From positions 1-39,055 of the forward strand of contig JAZQUS010000119.1 of assembly GCA_045631445.1 (NCBI GenBank): 39,055 nt of DNA, in the 5' to 3' direction. This document shows positions 8,414-17,315 of this stretch, piece after piece. This stretch comes from RGIG4608 sp045631445 (GTDB taxonomy: Bacteria; Bacillota; Clostridia; Oscillospirales; CAG-272). Position 1 is the stretch's first letter. The number at the start of each line of letters is the position of its first letter. The notes below the pieces were generated by a model. It did no database searches. It was not told the DNA's origin and worked only from the letters and a program-made list of their open reading frames with translations. Both the position numbers and the translations under genes were made by a program.

Positions 8414-11400
8414 TTATTTTAAAACCACATTCTCGTCACCAAGCAGTGATTTTAATTGTTTTAGTGTATAATCCGTCGCGTCGAATGAGAGTCCTGACGG
8501 GCGGTATTGCTTGGTTGAGCTATCATAGAAGATAACTTCGGTTGCACCCTCGAAAATTTCAACCAAGTTTTTAGCATAATTGAATTCACTGCAAGTAAAA
8601 TCAGGTACGCGAAGGTAGAGTTTTTTCACCTTTTGAGGTGCGCCAAAGGTTTGTGTTTGTGTTTTTGATTGAGGGTGTTCAATATTCGTTTTAGTTGGCT
8701 TATATTCACCGTTTTTTTGAAGAAGTTCAATATTTGAAACGATGAATTTTACATCCTCGTCCTCGCGAATTTGAACGTAACCGCCAACCAAAACGGCAGA
8801 ATCCTCTCTTATCTTATAAGAAATTTGTGAATAGGTTTTAGCAAAAGCAATGCACTCAATTTCGCCGTATCTGTCCCCAAGCTCAAAAAATGCCATTTTA
8901 TCACCGTTTCGAGTCATCTTAGTGGTGACGGAGTTGATAATTCCCACAATGTTTATGAGTTTTCTCTCTCCATTTTGCTCCTCTGTACCAAGGGAAACAA
9001 TCTCCTCATGCTTAATATTATCAATATGCTCGCGATATGAATCAAGCGGATGCCCTGAAAAATAAAGTCCTGTTGATTCCTTTTCCTGCGCAAGTCGAAT
9101 TGGAAGCGGAATTTCGGGTAGGTCGGGATATTTAAACGAAAGTCCCGTATCAAGTCCCTCTGCCATTGAGAAAAAGTCGAGCTGACCTGCGATATTGTTA
9201 CCTCGTTTACTTGTTGCACCGTCAATTATAGCTTCAAAGGAAGCCATAAGCTGACTTCTTAGTTTTCCAAGTCTATCCATAGCACCGCTCTTGATTAGTG
9301 ACTCAACCTGACGTTTATTCATATCGTAATCACTCATTCTATCAACAAAATCGTCAAATGAGGAGAAAGGTCTTCTCTTGCGTTCGCGTATCGCGTTTGC
9401 AACGAAATTCTGCCCCACGTTTTTAATAGCCAAAAGCCCGAATCGGATATTATTTTCACTAACGTGGAAATACATTTCACTCTTATTTATATCGGGTGGA
9501 AGCACTCCGATTCCAAGCTTGGCACAATCGGAAATATATTCTGCAATCTTTGGCATATTGCCAAGCACGCTCGTCAAAAGCGCGGCAAAATATTCCTTTG
9601 GATAGTGTGTTTTAAGGTATGCCGTGCGGTAGGAAATTATTGAATAAGCCGCCGCGTGGCTCTTATTAAAGGCATAATTTGCGAAAGAAATCATATCGTC
9701 AAAAAGCTTTTCTGCCTTTTTGCCGTCAACTCCGCGTGAAATTGCGCCTTCGATAAATGCGCCTCTCTCCGCTTCAAGAACTGCGTGCTTTTTCTTTGAC
9801 ATCGCGCGGCGCACGATGTCCGCGTGCCCAAATGTATATCCAGCAACAATACGGAAGATGCTCATTACCTGCTCTTGATATACCACAACACCCGATGTAG
9901 ATTTCAAAACATCACGCAAAATTTCAAGCGGATATTCAATCTTTTCGGGGTTTTCGCGGCATTCAAGATAGTGCGGAATAGAGTCCATCGGTCCTGGACG
10001 GTAAAGGGATATTGCAATAATTATATCCTCAAGATTTTTCGGCTTTAACTGTGACAAAAACTGTCGCATTCCACCACTTTCAAGCTGAAAAATTCCCTCC
10101 GTCATACCCGTTCCGATAAGGTCATAGGTATCCTTATCGTCAAGTGGTATTTTTTCAATATCAAAATCGGGATTTTGCTCTTTAATCTGCAAAACCGCGT
10201 CGTTTACAATAGTCAAATAACGAAGTGCCAAAAAGTCGAATTTGAGAAGTCCCAAATCGGCAACCGCGTCCATATCGTATTGGGTTATGGTCATTCCGTT
10301 GCTCAAAGCCAAAGGAACATAGTTATAAAGCGGCTTGTCCGTAATGACAATTCCTGCCGCGTGAATGCTCACGTTCCTTGGCATTCCCTCAAGTGCCATT
10401 GCAGTATCGATTAGTTTTCGGTTTTGTTCGCTTTCTTCATATTTTGCAAGGAAATCGGGGTCGAGGAGCGCATCCTCAAGTGTTATACCAAGTACGCGAG
10501 GAATTTTCGTTGCCACCGCGTCAACATCGGCATAGCTCATTCCCATGGCACGTCCCGTGTCACGAATTGCCGCCTTTGCCGCAAGTGTACCAAATGTAGC
10601 AATTTGCGAAACGTGGTCGGAACCGTATTTTTCCTTAACGTATTCGATAATCTCGTCGCGCCTGTTGTAGCAGAAGTCCATATCAATATCGGGCATCGAC
10701 ACGCGCTCGGGATTCAAAAATCTTTCAAACAAAAGGTCAAATTCGATGGGGTCAATATCGGTGATATAGAGCAAATACGCAACCAAGCTTCCCGCACCCG
10801 AGCCACGTCCGGGGCCCACGGGAATTTCCTTTGAACGAGCAAAGTTTACATAGTCCCAAACGATGAGGAAATAGTCAGAATAGCCCATCGAATCAATAAC
10901 GTTAAGCTCGTAATCTATTCGCGCAAGATATTCATTTTTATTGTGATTTTTATAGGCAATCGTGCCGTTTTTCTCGCGTTTTTCAAGTCCCAAAAGGACG
11001 AGCGAGCGCAAGTATTCCCCAGCTCCTTTGCCATTCGGCACGGGATATTTCGGCAGTATAAAGCCGTTGTTTTCAATTTCAAAATTGCATCTTTCTGCAA
11101 TTTTAACCGTGTTTTCAATAGCCCCCTTGTATTTTCCAAAAAGGAGCTTCATTTCATCGGTATCCTTATAATAAAACTCATCGGTTTCAAAGCCGATGGG
11201 ACGACCGTCGGTGATAACCTTATTCATTTGAATACACATCAAAATCGCCTGTGTATCGGCATCGCGACGGCGCAAATAGTGGCAGTCATTCGTCGCAACA
11301 AGGGGCAAATCGCACTCCTTGGCAATTCGAACCAGGTCGGGTAAAATCTGCTTTTGCTCTTCAAAACCGTGGTTTTGTATTTCAATGTAGAAATTGTCTT

Positions 11401-11899
11401 TTCCAAAAATTTCCGAGTATTCAAGTGCCGCCTGCTTTGCCATATCGTAGTCGCCTGCGGTGAGCATTCGCGGAATTCTACCCGCAAGGCAAGCTGAGAG
11501 TGCGATGAGTCCTTCACTATAACGTTTGAGAAGCTCCATATCCACTCTCGGCTTTGAGTAAAAGCCCTCGGTGTAAGACAAGGACACCATCTGCAAAAGG
11601 TTTTTATAGCCAATCTCGTTTTTGCAGAGCAAAACAAGGTGATAGGGTTGTCCGTTGCCACTTGTTTTATCAAATCGGGATTTGGGCGCAACGTAAACCT
11701 CGCAACCTACAATTCCCTTTATGCCCTCTTTTTTGCAGGCGGACAAAAATGCAGGCGCGCCAAAAAGAACACCGTGGTCAGTTAATGCCACCGCATTGTG
11801 TCCGCATTCCTTTGCTCTTTTCGGTATATCACGCACTCTGCACGCGCCGTCAAGCAAGCTATATTCACTGTGTAAATGTAAATGTACAAATTCAGACAT
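8414..11899 (-). CDS. dnaE: DNA polymerase III subunit alpha
   Basis: The replicative polymerase catalytic subunit, 1161 residues, DnaE type. The N-terminal PHP domain starts with HLHLHSEYSLLDG. The catalytic palm has PDIDMDF at 403-409, with Asp404, Asp406 and Asp408. A tandem HhH region follows (about 750-850), then a C-terminal OB fold near 960-1050 (INIVGIINSV). The length is usual for DnaE. An AGGAG site sits 7 bases before the ATG. The gene lies after whiA, separated by a short hairpin element, and before the MFS-GH31 pair. Clostridia usually also carry PolC, which is not in this window, so DnaE may be the lagging-strand or primer-extension enzyme; that is family knowledge. Confidence 0.97.
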   Translation of the reverse strand: MSEFVHLHLHSEYSLLDGACRVRDIPKRAKECGHNAVALTDHGVLFGAPAFLSACKKEGIKGIVGCEVYVAPKSRFDKTSGNGQPYHLVLLCKNEIGYKNLLQMVSLSYTEGFYSKPRVDMELLKRYSEGLIALSACLAGRIPRMLTAGDYDMAKQAALEYSEIFGKDNFYIEIQNHGFEEQKQILPDLVRIAKECDLPLVATNDCHYLRRRDADTQAILMCIQMNKVITDGRPIGFETDEFYYKDTDEMKLLFGKYKGAIENTVKIAERCNFEIENNGFILPKYPVPNGKGAGEYLRSLVLLGLEKREKNGTIAYKNHNKNEYLARIDYELNVIDSMGYSDYFLIVWDYVNFARSKEIPVGPGRGSGAGSLVAYLLYITDIDPIEFDLLFERFLNPERVSMPDIDMDFCYNRRDEIIEYVKEKYGSDHVSQIATFGTLAAKAAIRDTGRAMGMSYADVDAVATKIPRVLGITLEDALLDPDFLAKYEESEQNRKLIDTAMALEGMPRNVSIHAAGIVITDKPLYNYVPLALSNGMTITQYDMDAVADLGLLKFDFLALRYLTIVNDAVLQIKEQNPDFDIEKIPLDDKDTYDLIGTGMTEGIFQLESGGMRQFLSQLKPKNLEDIIIAISLYRPGPMDSIPHYLECRENPEKIEYPLEILRDVLKSTSGVVVYQEQVMSIFRIVAGYTFGHADIVRRAMSKKKHAVLEAERGAFIEGAISRGVDGKKAEKLFDDMISFANYAFNKSHAAAYSIISYRTAYLKTHYPKEYFAALLTSVLGNMPKIAEYISDCAKLGIGVLPPDINKSEMYFHVSENNIRFGLLAIKNVGQNFVANAIRERKRRPFSSFDDFVDRMSDYDMNKRQVESLIKSGAMDRLGKLRSQLMASFEAIIDGATSKRGNNIAGQLDFFSMAEGLDTGLSFKYPDLPEIPLPIRLAQEKESTGLYFSGHPLDSYREHIDNIKHEEIVSLGTEEQNGERKLINIVGIINSVTTKMTRNGDKMAFFELGDRYGEIECIAFAKTYSQISYKIREDSAVLVGGYVQIREDEDVKFIVSNIELLQKNGEYKPTKTNIEHPQSKTQTQTFGAPQKVKKLYLRVPDFTCSEFNYAKNLVEIFEGATEVIFYDSSTKQYRPSGLSFDATDYTLKQLKSLLGDENVVLK

Positions 11900-11916
11900 G
11901 GTGTTCTCCTTTTAAG

Positions 11917-11978
11917 AAGTTAGTGAAACAAGACCTTCTTTTTTGAAAAAGAACATTATCCTTTACTTTAACTAACTT
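11917..11978. repeat. Possible mini-copy of the structured repeat family, between whiA and dnaE
   Basis: An 8-bp perfect terminal inverted repeat (AAGTTAGT at 11917-11924, ACTAACTT at 11971-11978) encloses one hairpin (11936-11953, arms TTCTTTTT / AAAAAGAA). Both the AGTTAG-type ends and the T-run hairpin match the outer parts of the 380-400 base elements at 28790 and 31700, with the middle missing. Its right end contains the whiA stop codon (TAG, 11972-11974). It may attenuate transcription between whiA and dnaE. Confidence 0.5.
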
Positions 11979-12871
11979 CCTTTTTTCGCAATATTCTCCG
12001 CCATTTTTATAATTTTGGCAAAGCGGTTATTGAGGGTTGATTTTGTGATGGGGGGCTCGTGCATTGATGCAAGCTCGGAGAGTGATGCGGAGTGATGTTC
12101 AAGGCGCAATTTTGCGCTTTCTGTAAGTTCACTTCCGATTTTTTCGAGAAGCCCTGCGTTTTGAATAATCTCAATGGCGCGGAGCTGCTTTTGAGCCGTT
12201 GCAACGGACTTTGCGATGTTAACGGACTCGCAGTTTACCGCGCGATTTTCTTGAATAATAATATCGCGCTCGATTCGACGATTCATCACCTCAAAAAAGG
12301 CATTATTTGCCTGCATGAGATTGAGCACATCCTCAATCCTATCTGCTTTTTTATAGTAAATTCCCGTTGCTTTTGCTCTTGAAACGGTTTTGGGTACTAT
12401 CTTACAAGCACTTAAAAAATCTATCAAGATTCTTGCACGTTCAGGGTGTTGAATTCGAAATTCAAGATGATTATTTCCCGGAGCAAATGTTATACTTGCG
12501 CGAGAGAGAAAAATTCCGCGCACAAAATTCATTCGGCAGAAATTACATTTGAATTCCATATAGTCTTTTATGCCCCCGCCCTCTTTGTCAAGGGACGCAA
12601 TTTTTTTAGCCATCGAACCGAATATAAATTCAACGCGAAAATAGTCTCTGCCAGCTTTTTTTATTGGAGTGACTGTCGCCGCCTTGGAAAACTGACGCTC
12701 AAAAACGCTCTTATAAAAGCTCGCGTGCTCTTCGTTTGAAGTATCAATATATACCCTATCACCCTCAATAAACGCATCAAAAAGCAATCCGTATGCAAGT
12801 GCTCGGCGGCAACAGGTTTTATGAGGAATTTCCTCAATAAATTCTTTTTTTATATCCTCTGAAAAAGCCAT
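11972..12871 (-). CDS. whiA: DNA-binding protein WhiA
   Basis: A 299-residue WhiA: an N-terminal LAGLIDADG-like fold without nuclease function (starts MAFSEDIKKEFIEEIP, then CCRRALAYGLLF) and a C-terminal helix-turn-helix (LSELASMHEPPITKSTLNNR). In Gram-positive bacteria WhiA affects cell division and, in actinomycetes, sporulation. The start has GGAG 5 bases upstream, inside the end of murB, whose stop codon is 2 bases away, so translation is probably coupled. The usual clostridial neighbours rapZ and yvcK are not between murB and whiA here. The stop codon lies inside a repeat end. Confidence 0.95.
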   Translation of the reverse strand: MAFSEDIKKEFIEEIPHKTCCRRALAYGLLFDAFIEGDRVYIDTSNEEHASFYKSVFERQFSKAATVTPIKKAGRDYFRVEFIFGSMAKKIASLDKEGGGIKDYMEFKCNFCRMNFVRGIFLSRASITFAPGNNHLEFRIQHPERARILIDFLSACKIVPKTVSRAKATGIYYKKADRIEDVLNLMQANNAFFEVMNRRIERDIIIQENRAVNCESVNIAKSVATAQKQLRAIEIIQNAGLLEKIGSELTESAKLRLEHHSASLSELASMHEPPITKSTLNNRFAKIIKMAENIAKKGS

Positions 12872-12873
12872 CT

Positions 12874-13782
12874 TTACTCCACAAATTCAATTTCGCATTC
12901 AAGTGAAACATTGAATTTTTCTTTAACTGTTTTTTGTATGTAAGAAACCAAATTTTTAATATCCTCTGCGGTTGCGCTGCCTCGGTTTATAACAAATCCC
13001 GCGTGCTTTTCACTCACCTGCGCGCCACCAATCGTATAGCCCTTAAGTCCGCTATCTTCAATGAGTTTTCCTGCAAAATGCCCCTCGGGACGCTTAAACG
13101 TTGAGCCCGCGCTTGGATATTCAAGCGGTTGACTTGTCACTCTTTTTGCCTTATATTCGTCCATTTTTACCTTGATTTCATCAGGATTTCCATTCTTTAA
13201 TTCAAATGTGGCAAAGAGCACAATCAAGTCCTTATTCTCCATAAAAATGCTATGACGATAGGAAAACTCACATTCGTCACCGTTAACAAAGAAAAGCATT
13301 CCTTGATTTTTATCGAAAACTAAACAGGATTTTAAAACCTGACAAATTTCACCACCGTAAGCACCTGCGTTCATATATACGCCACCGCCCACACTACCGG
13401 GAATTCCGTGTGCAAATTCAAGTCCCGAAAGACCGTTTTCGCACGCAAACAATGCAAGAGATGCCATAGAAGCACCCGCACCCGCTATAATACAGTTATC
13501 GTCATTGATATCAATATCAACGCTTGAAAGTGTAGAAAGAGATACCACAACTCCGTCAAATCCGTTGTCAGAAATAACAACGTTTGAGCCCCTGCCAAGC
13601 AAAATATTTTTTATTTCATTTTCGCGCAAATAATCATAAAGTGCAGTTAATTGGTCGGCTGTTTTAGGTCTTACTACTGCTCTAACATTTCCGCCAACTT
13701 TAAAAGAACAAAGCTTTTTACCGTCTACATTTTCGTCAAAATCGATGTTTAAAATCTTTAAAAAATTGATAAAACCGTTCAA
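12874..13782 (-). CDS. murB: UDP-N-acetylmuramate dehydrogenase
   Basis: Reduces UDP-GlcNAc-enolpyruvate to UDP-MurNAc in peptidoglycan synthesis, using NADPH and FAD in the cytoplasm. The FAD-binding segments LGRGSN (62-67) and GIPGSVGGGVYMNAGAYG (126-143) are present, along with YRHS (175-178) and the catalytic Ser227 in AGSTFK. Its 302 residues are typical of the type IIa enzyme. No ATG fits the N-terminus; a TTG at 13780-13782 with AAGGAG 8 bases upstream is the best start. The HAD gene stop is 19 bases upstream. Confidence 0.95.
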   Translation of the reverse strand: MNGFINFLKILNIDFDENVDGKKLCSFKVGGNVRAVVRPKTADQLTALYDYLRENEIKNILLGRGSNVVISDNGFDGVVVSLSTLSSVDIDINDDNCIIAGAGASMASLALFACENGLSGLEFAHGIPGSVGGGVYMNAGAYGGEICQVLKSCLVFDKNQGMLFFVNGDECEFSYRHSIFMENKDLIVLFATFELKNGNPDEIKVKMDEYKAKRVTSQPLEYPSAGSTFKRPEGHFAGKLIEDSGLKGYTIGGAQVSEKHAGFVINRGSATAEDIKNLVSYIQKTVKEKFNVSLECEIEFVE

Positions 13783-13801
13783 AATAAATTCTCCTTATAA
13801 T

Positions 13802-14485
13802 TTATTTTAAAATCTCTAAAATCTCATCAAAGCTCTCTACTATATGAGTGATTTGCCAACCCTCAGGCGCTTCTTTTTTTATGGGATTATACCAAATGCA
13901 ATCAATTCCCGCGTTCAATGCGCCCTTGATATCACTTGACAATGAATCACCGATAACTATAGCCTTTTCGCGAGAATATCCTTCAATTCCATTTTCAACA
14001 GCATCAAAAAATACTTTACTTGGCTTCTCTGCGCCAATCACCTCGGAAATGAAAATTTTTTCAAAATATTTTGTGATGGGTGAAATTCCAAATCGTCCGT
14101 CCTGTGTGGATTTTACTCCGTTTGTGATAATAAACAATCTATATTTTTTTGATAATTTTTCAACCATCTCAAGAGCCCCTTCAAAGAGGTGGGCTTCACG
14201 AGCAAGATTTGTCATATAAAGATCAGAAAGCACTTCTGCTTTATCTTCAAATCCATATTCTTTAGCAAATTCAACAAAACGCGCGAGCATTAAGCTCTTT
14301 TTGTCTATTTCTCCTCTTTCAAGCATTTTCCAATACTTTATGTTGATAACGCTATATCGTTCAATAACATCATTAGTGCTTGGCAAGGAATAAAAATCAA
14401 GCGCATTTTTAAGCGCAAAATATTCACTTTTATTAAAATCAAAAAGTGTGTGATCTGCATCAAAAAGCAAAAATTCGTATTTCAT
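13802..14485 (-). CDS. HAD hydrolase, YjjG/YfnB-type pyrimidine nucleotidase
   Basis: A haloacid dehalogenase-superfamily phosphatase of 227 residues. Motif I is FDADHTLFDF (Asp9 and Asp11), motif II is ITNG, and motif IV is GDSLSSDIKGA, with the Lys of EVIGAEKPS between them. The sequence resembles the YjjG family, which removes phosphate from non-canonical pyrimidine nucleotides; the exact substrate is inference. I chose the ATG at 14483-14485 with GGAG 6 bases upstream; a TTG four codons earlier would overlap that site. It is the first gene after the promoter at 14515-14543 and leads into murB. Confidence 0.88.
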   Translation of the reverse strand: MKYEFLLFDADHTLFDFNKSEYFALKNALDFYSLPSTNDVIERYSVINIKYWKMLERGEIDKKSLMLARFVEFAKEYGFEDKAEVLSDLYMTNLAREAHLFEGALEMVEKLSKKYRLFIITNGVKSTQDGRFGISPITKYFEKIFISEVIGAEKPSKVFFDAVENGIEGYSREKAIVIGDSLSSDIKGALNAGIDCIWYNPIKKEAPEGWQITHIVESFDEILEILK

Positions 14486-14514
14486 AAATCTCTCCAAATA
14501 TACTTATTCAGTTT

Positions 14515-14543
14515 ATTATACTATACCTTGATGCGTTTTTCAA
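14515..14543 (-). promoter_or_regulatory. Sigma-A promoter for HAD-murB-whiA
   Basis: On the minus strand: -35 TTGAAA (14538-14543), a 17-base spacer, and -10 TATAAT (14515-14520). It lies 30 bases before the HAD start and is divergent from the coaE promoter. Confidence 0.8.
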
Positions 14544-14595
14544 TGGATTTTCAAAATAAATTATATATTTTATATAAAATAATATAAAAAATTAC

Positions 14596-14624
14596 TTGCA
14601 TATTTTAATTTTTTGAGGTATAAT
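14596..14624 (+). promoter_or_regulatory. Sigma-A promoter for the coaE operon
   Basis: -35 TTGCAT (14596-14601), 17-base spacer, -10 TATAAT (14619-14624). It lies about 42 bases before the coaE start and drives the plus-strand run that ends at 21889. Confidence 0.8.
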
Positions 14625-14666
14625 ATAAAATGAATATTTATGATTATTTGTACGATGGAGGTAAAA

Positions 14667-15278
14667 ATGAAGATTATAGGTCTAACGGGACCCTCGGGTG
14701 CAGGTAAAAGCACTTTGTGTGAAAAATTCGAGGAGTTGGGTATCCCTTGCATTGATACCGACAAAATATATCACGAAATAACAAATAAGCCCTCCCCTTG
14801 CCTTGACGAGCTTTGCGAAAAATTCGGCTCTGCAATCATAAATGAACACGGTGGACTTGATAGAGTTGCACTTGCAAAGCTTGTTTTTGAGAGTGATAAC
14901 AAAGAAAAAAATCTTTCCAATCTCAACGCAACTACACATAAATATATTTGGCATGAAACCAATCGCATATTAACGAAATATATTGAAGATGGTAAGGTAG
15001 CGGCTGTTATTGATGCGCCCGCGCTCTTCTCATCGAAAATTTTTATCGGCGCGTGTGATTTTATTATCTCCGTGCTTTGCGACAAGGAATCAAGGCTTGA
15101 ACGCATTATGAAGCGCGATGGTATTTCTCGCGAAAAGGCACTTGCAAGAATCAACGCTCAACCAAGCGATGAGTTCTTTATTGAAAATTCCGATTACTAC
15201 ATCACAAATTGCGGAACAAAAAACGAAATGAACGAGCAACTGCTATCCATCTTTGAGCAAGAGGAAATTCTCATATGA
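14667..15278 (+). CDS. coaE: Dephospho-CoA kinase
   Basis: Catalyses the last step of coenzyme A synthesis, ATP-dependent phosphorylation of dephospho-CoA. The P-loop GPSGAGKS is at 8-15 of the protein that starts at 14667. The substrate-site segment is GIPCIDTDKIYHE and the lid region follows LERIMKRDGISREKALARI. I chose this ATG because GGAGG lies 5 bases upstream; starting at 14640 would add nine residues before the P-loop strand. Its 203 residues are normal. The stop overlaps the next gene's ATG by four bases (ATGA), so the transglycosylase is translationally coupled. Confidence 0.93.
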   Translation: MKIIGLTGPSGAGKSTLCEKFEELGIPCIDTDKIYHEITNKPSPCLDELCEKFGSAIINEHGGLDRVALAKLVFESDNKEKNLSNLNATTHKYIWHETNRILTKYIEDGKVAAVIDAPALFSSKIFIGACDFIISVLCDKESRLERIMKRDGISREKALARINAQPSDEFFIENSDYYITNCGTKNEMNEQLLSIFEQEEILI

Positions 15279-15844
15279 AAAAGCAAGGAATTTTAAATAC
15301 AATTTTTATCGTTTTTCTTGTCTTGGCTTTGATGACGGTGGGACTTTTAAGCGATTACATCTTCAAGTATGTAGAAAAAGCAATCTATCCTGAAGAGTAC
15401 TATGAGCTTGTAATAAAATATTCAAAGGATTTCTCTATACCTGCAGCCCTTACTTTTGCAGTAATTAAAACGGAAAGCAATTTTGACAAAGATGCTATAA
15501 GCTCTGCAGGGGCTATGGGTCTTATGCAAATAATGCCCTCAACCTATGAGTGGCTTGCACAAGCAAAATTCAATGAAACTTCAAATGTATCCCTTCTGTT
15601 TGATCCGGAAACCAACATTCGATACGGAACGTATTATTTGCAATATCTTTATGCAAAATTCGGCACATGGGAAAAAGCATTAATTGCTTACAACTGGGGT
15701 GAAGGAAATTTCAAAAGACACCTTGACGAATATGGTTACACTGAAGGAGACTATGATTCAATTCCTATAACCGAAACAAGAAATTATGTAAAAAAAGTAC
15801 TTCATCATTGGGAAAAATATGAGAAGCTTTATGAAAATATTTAA
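15275..15844 (+). CDS. Membrane-anchored soluble lytic transglycosylase
   Basis: A 189-residue peptidoglycan lytic transglycosylase of the SLT (GH23) type. One N-terminal membrane segment (about 8-27) anchors it outside the cell. The catalytic Glu67 is in KTESNF, followed by GAMGLMQIMP (79-88), NIRYGTYYL and AYNWGEGN (from 138), all standard SLT motifs. The ATG overlaps the coaE stop. The coaE-SLT pairing is frequent in Clostridia. The role is cell wall turnover; a link to sporulation or secretion systems is possible but not shown. Confidence 0.92.
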   Translation: MKKQGILNTIFIVFLVLALMTVGLLSDYIFKYVEKAIYPEEYYELVIKYSKDFSIPAALTFAVIKTESNFDKDAISSAGAMGLMQIMPSTYEWLAQAKFNETSNVSLLFDPETNIRYGTYYLQYLYAKFGTWEKALIAYNWGEGNFKRHLDEYGYTEGDYDSIPITETRNYVKKVLHHWEKYEKLYENI

Positions 15845-15874
15845 AAAGTTTAAAAATTGAAAGGAAATAAAATT

Positions 15875-17257
15875 ATGGAAACAAAAGAACTTAAAGAACA
15901 GCTTTTTTACAAAAAGGAAAGTGTTTATGCAAAAGTAAGTGAAGAAGCAGTAGATGCTGCATACGATTTTGCAGTTGACTATATGAAATATCTTGACGAT
16001 GCTAAAACCGAACGCGAGGCAGTTGATGCTGCTATCGTAATTGCTGAAGCGGCAGGCTTTAAGCCCTACACTCTCGGTCAGGCCCTCAACATTGGTGACA
16101 AGTGCTACTACAACAACAGAGGTAAAAATCTTTTCCTCTTTACAATCGGTAGCGAAGATCTTAACAACGGTATTCGCATTTCTGCGGCTCACATTGACTC
16201 ACCAAGAATTGACATCAAGCCAGTTCCCCTTTACGAAGATGAGGGTATGAGCTTCCTTAAAACCCACTACTACGGTGGTATTCGCAAATATCAGTGGCTT
16301 GCTATTCCTCTTGCGCTTCACGGTGTTGTTGTAAAGGCGGACGGAACTGTTGTTAATGTTGTTATCGGTGAAGACGATAACGATCCCGTTCTTTACATAA
16401 ACGATCTTCTTCCCCACCTTGCTGCTAACTATAGCTCAAAGCCCCTCGGCTCTGCTATTGAAGGTGAAAAGCTTAACATTCTTATGGGAAGCAGACCTCT
16501 TGGCAACGAGGACAATGCAATTAAGCTCAACACAATGAAAATTCTTAATGATAAATACGGTATTGTTGAGGAAGACTTCCTTACCGCAGAGCTTTCCATC
16601 GTTCCCGCACTTAAAGCGCGTGACGTTGGTCTTGACCGCTCACTCATCGGTGCTTACGGTCACGATGACAGAGTTTGTGCATATCCCGCACTCAAGGCAA
16701 TCATTGACGCAGCAGACAGCAAGCATACACTCATGTGCATTCTTGCCGACAAGGAAGAGACGGGCTCTGACGGTAACACAGGTATGCAGTCAGACTTTAT
16801 GGTTGACCTCATTGATGAAATCGCAATCGCTCGCGGTGCTAACCCAAGAGTAGTTCGTGCTAACTCTAAGTGCCTTTCTGCAGACGTATCAGCTGCTTAT
16901 GACCCCAACTTTGCAGAAGTATTCGAAAAGAGAAACTCCGCTCTTCTTTCTTGCGGCGTAGTTCTTACAAAATATACAGGTTCTCGCGGTAAGGGTAGCA
17001 CAAATGACGCTCACGCTGAATTCATTGGCTTCGTTCGTCGCGCAATGGCTGAATACGGTGTTATTTGGCAGGCAGGTGAGCTTGGTCGCGTTGACGTTGG
17101 CGGTGGCGGTACAGTTGCTAAATATATTTCTATGCACAACATCGACGTTGTTGACCTTGGTGTACCCGTAATCGCAATGCACGCTCCTTTTGAGGTTATT
17201 TCAAAGGTTGACCTTTATGAAGCCTACAGAGCATTCTACGCATTCTGCAAATTTTAG
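15875..17257 (+). CDS. M18 family aminopeptidase
   Basis: A 460-residue zinc aminopeptidase of family M18 (aspartyl aminopeptidase type), cytoplasmic. Metal-site motifs in order: AAHIDSPR (His and Asp), GHDDRVCAY (bridging Asp), DKEETGS (catalytic Glu pair), and a late His in IAMHAPFEV. I chose the ATG at 15875 with AAAGGA upstream; a TTG at 15857 would lie ahead of that ribosome site. The preceding gene ends 30 bases before. Codons here are more biased (GTT, CTT, CGC) than in neighbours, which fits high expression. Which N-terminal residues it removes cannot be read from the sequence. Confidence 0.93.
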   Translation: METKELKEQLFYKKESVYAKVSEEAVDAAYDFAVDYMKYLDDAKTEREAVDAAIVIAEAAGFKPYTLGQALNIGDKCYYNNRGKNLFLFTIGSEDLNNGIRISAAHIDSPRIDIKPVPLYEDEGMSFLKTHYYGGIRKYQWLAIPLALHGVVVKADGTVVNVVIGEDDNDPVLYINDLLPHLAANYSSKPLGSAIEGEKLNILMGSRPLGNEDNAIKLNTMKILNDKYGIVEEDFLTAELSIVPALKARDVGLDRSLIGAYGHDDRVCAYPALKAIIDAADSKHTLMCILADKEETGSDGNTGMQSDFMVDLIDEIAIARGANPRVVRANSKCLSADVSAAYDPNFAEVFEKRNSALLSCGVVLTKYTGSRGKGSTNDAHAEFIGFVRRAMAEYGVIWQAGELGRVDVGGGGTVAKYISMHNIDVVDLGVPVIAMHAPFEVISKVDLYEAYRAFYAFCKF

Positions 17258-17262
17258 TTAAA

Positions 17263-17306
17263 TAGTCCTCAAAACTAAACATAACTAAAATTTTATGAAA
17301 GGACTA
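17263..17306 (+). promoter_or_regulatory. Inverted repeat that can mask the prfA ribosome site
   Basis: TAGTCCT (17263-17269) is complementary to AGGACTA (17300-17306), and the latter contains the only Shine-Dalgarno-like sequence before prfA. Folding would hide it. The site is also unusually far (about 12 bases) from the ATG. Confidence 0.35.
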
Positions 17307-17315
17307 AATTTATAA

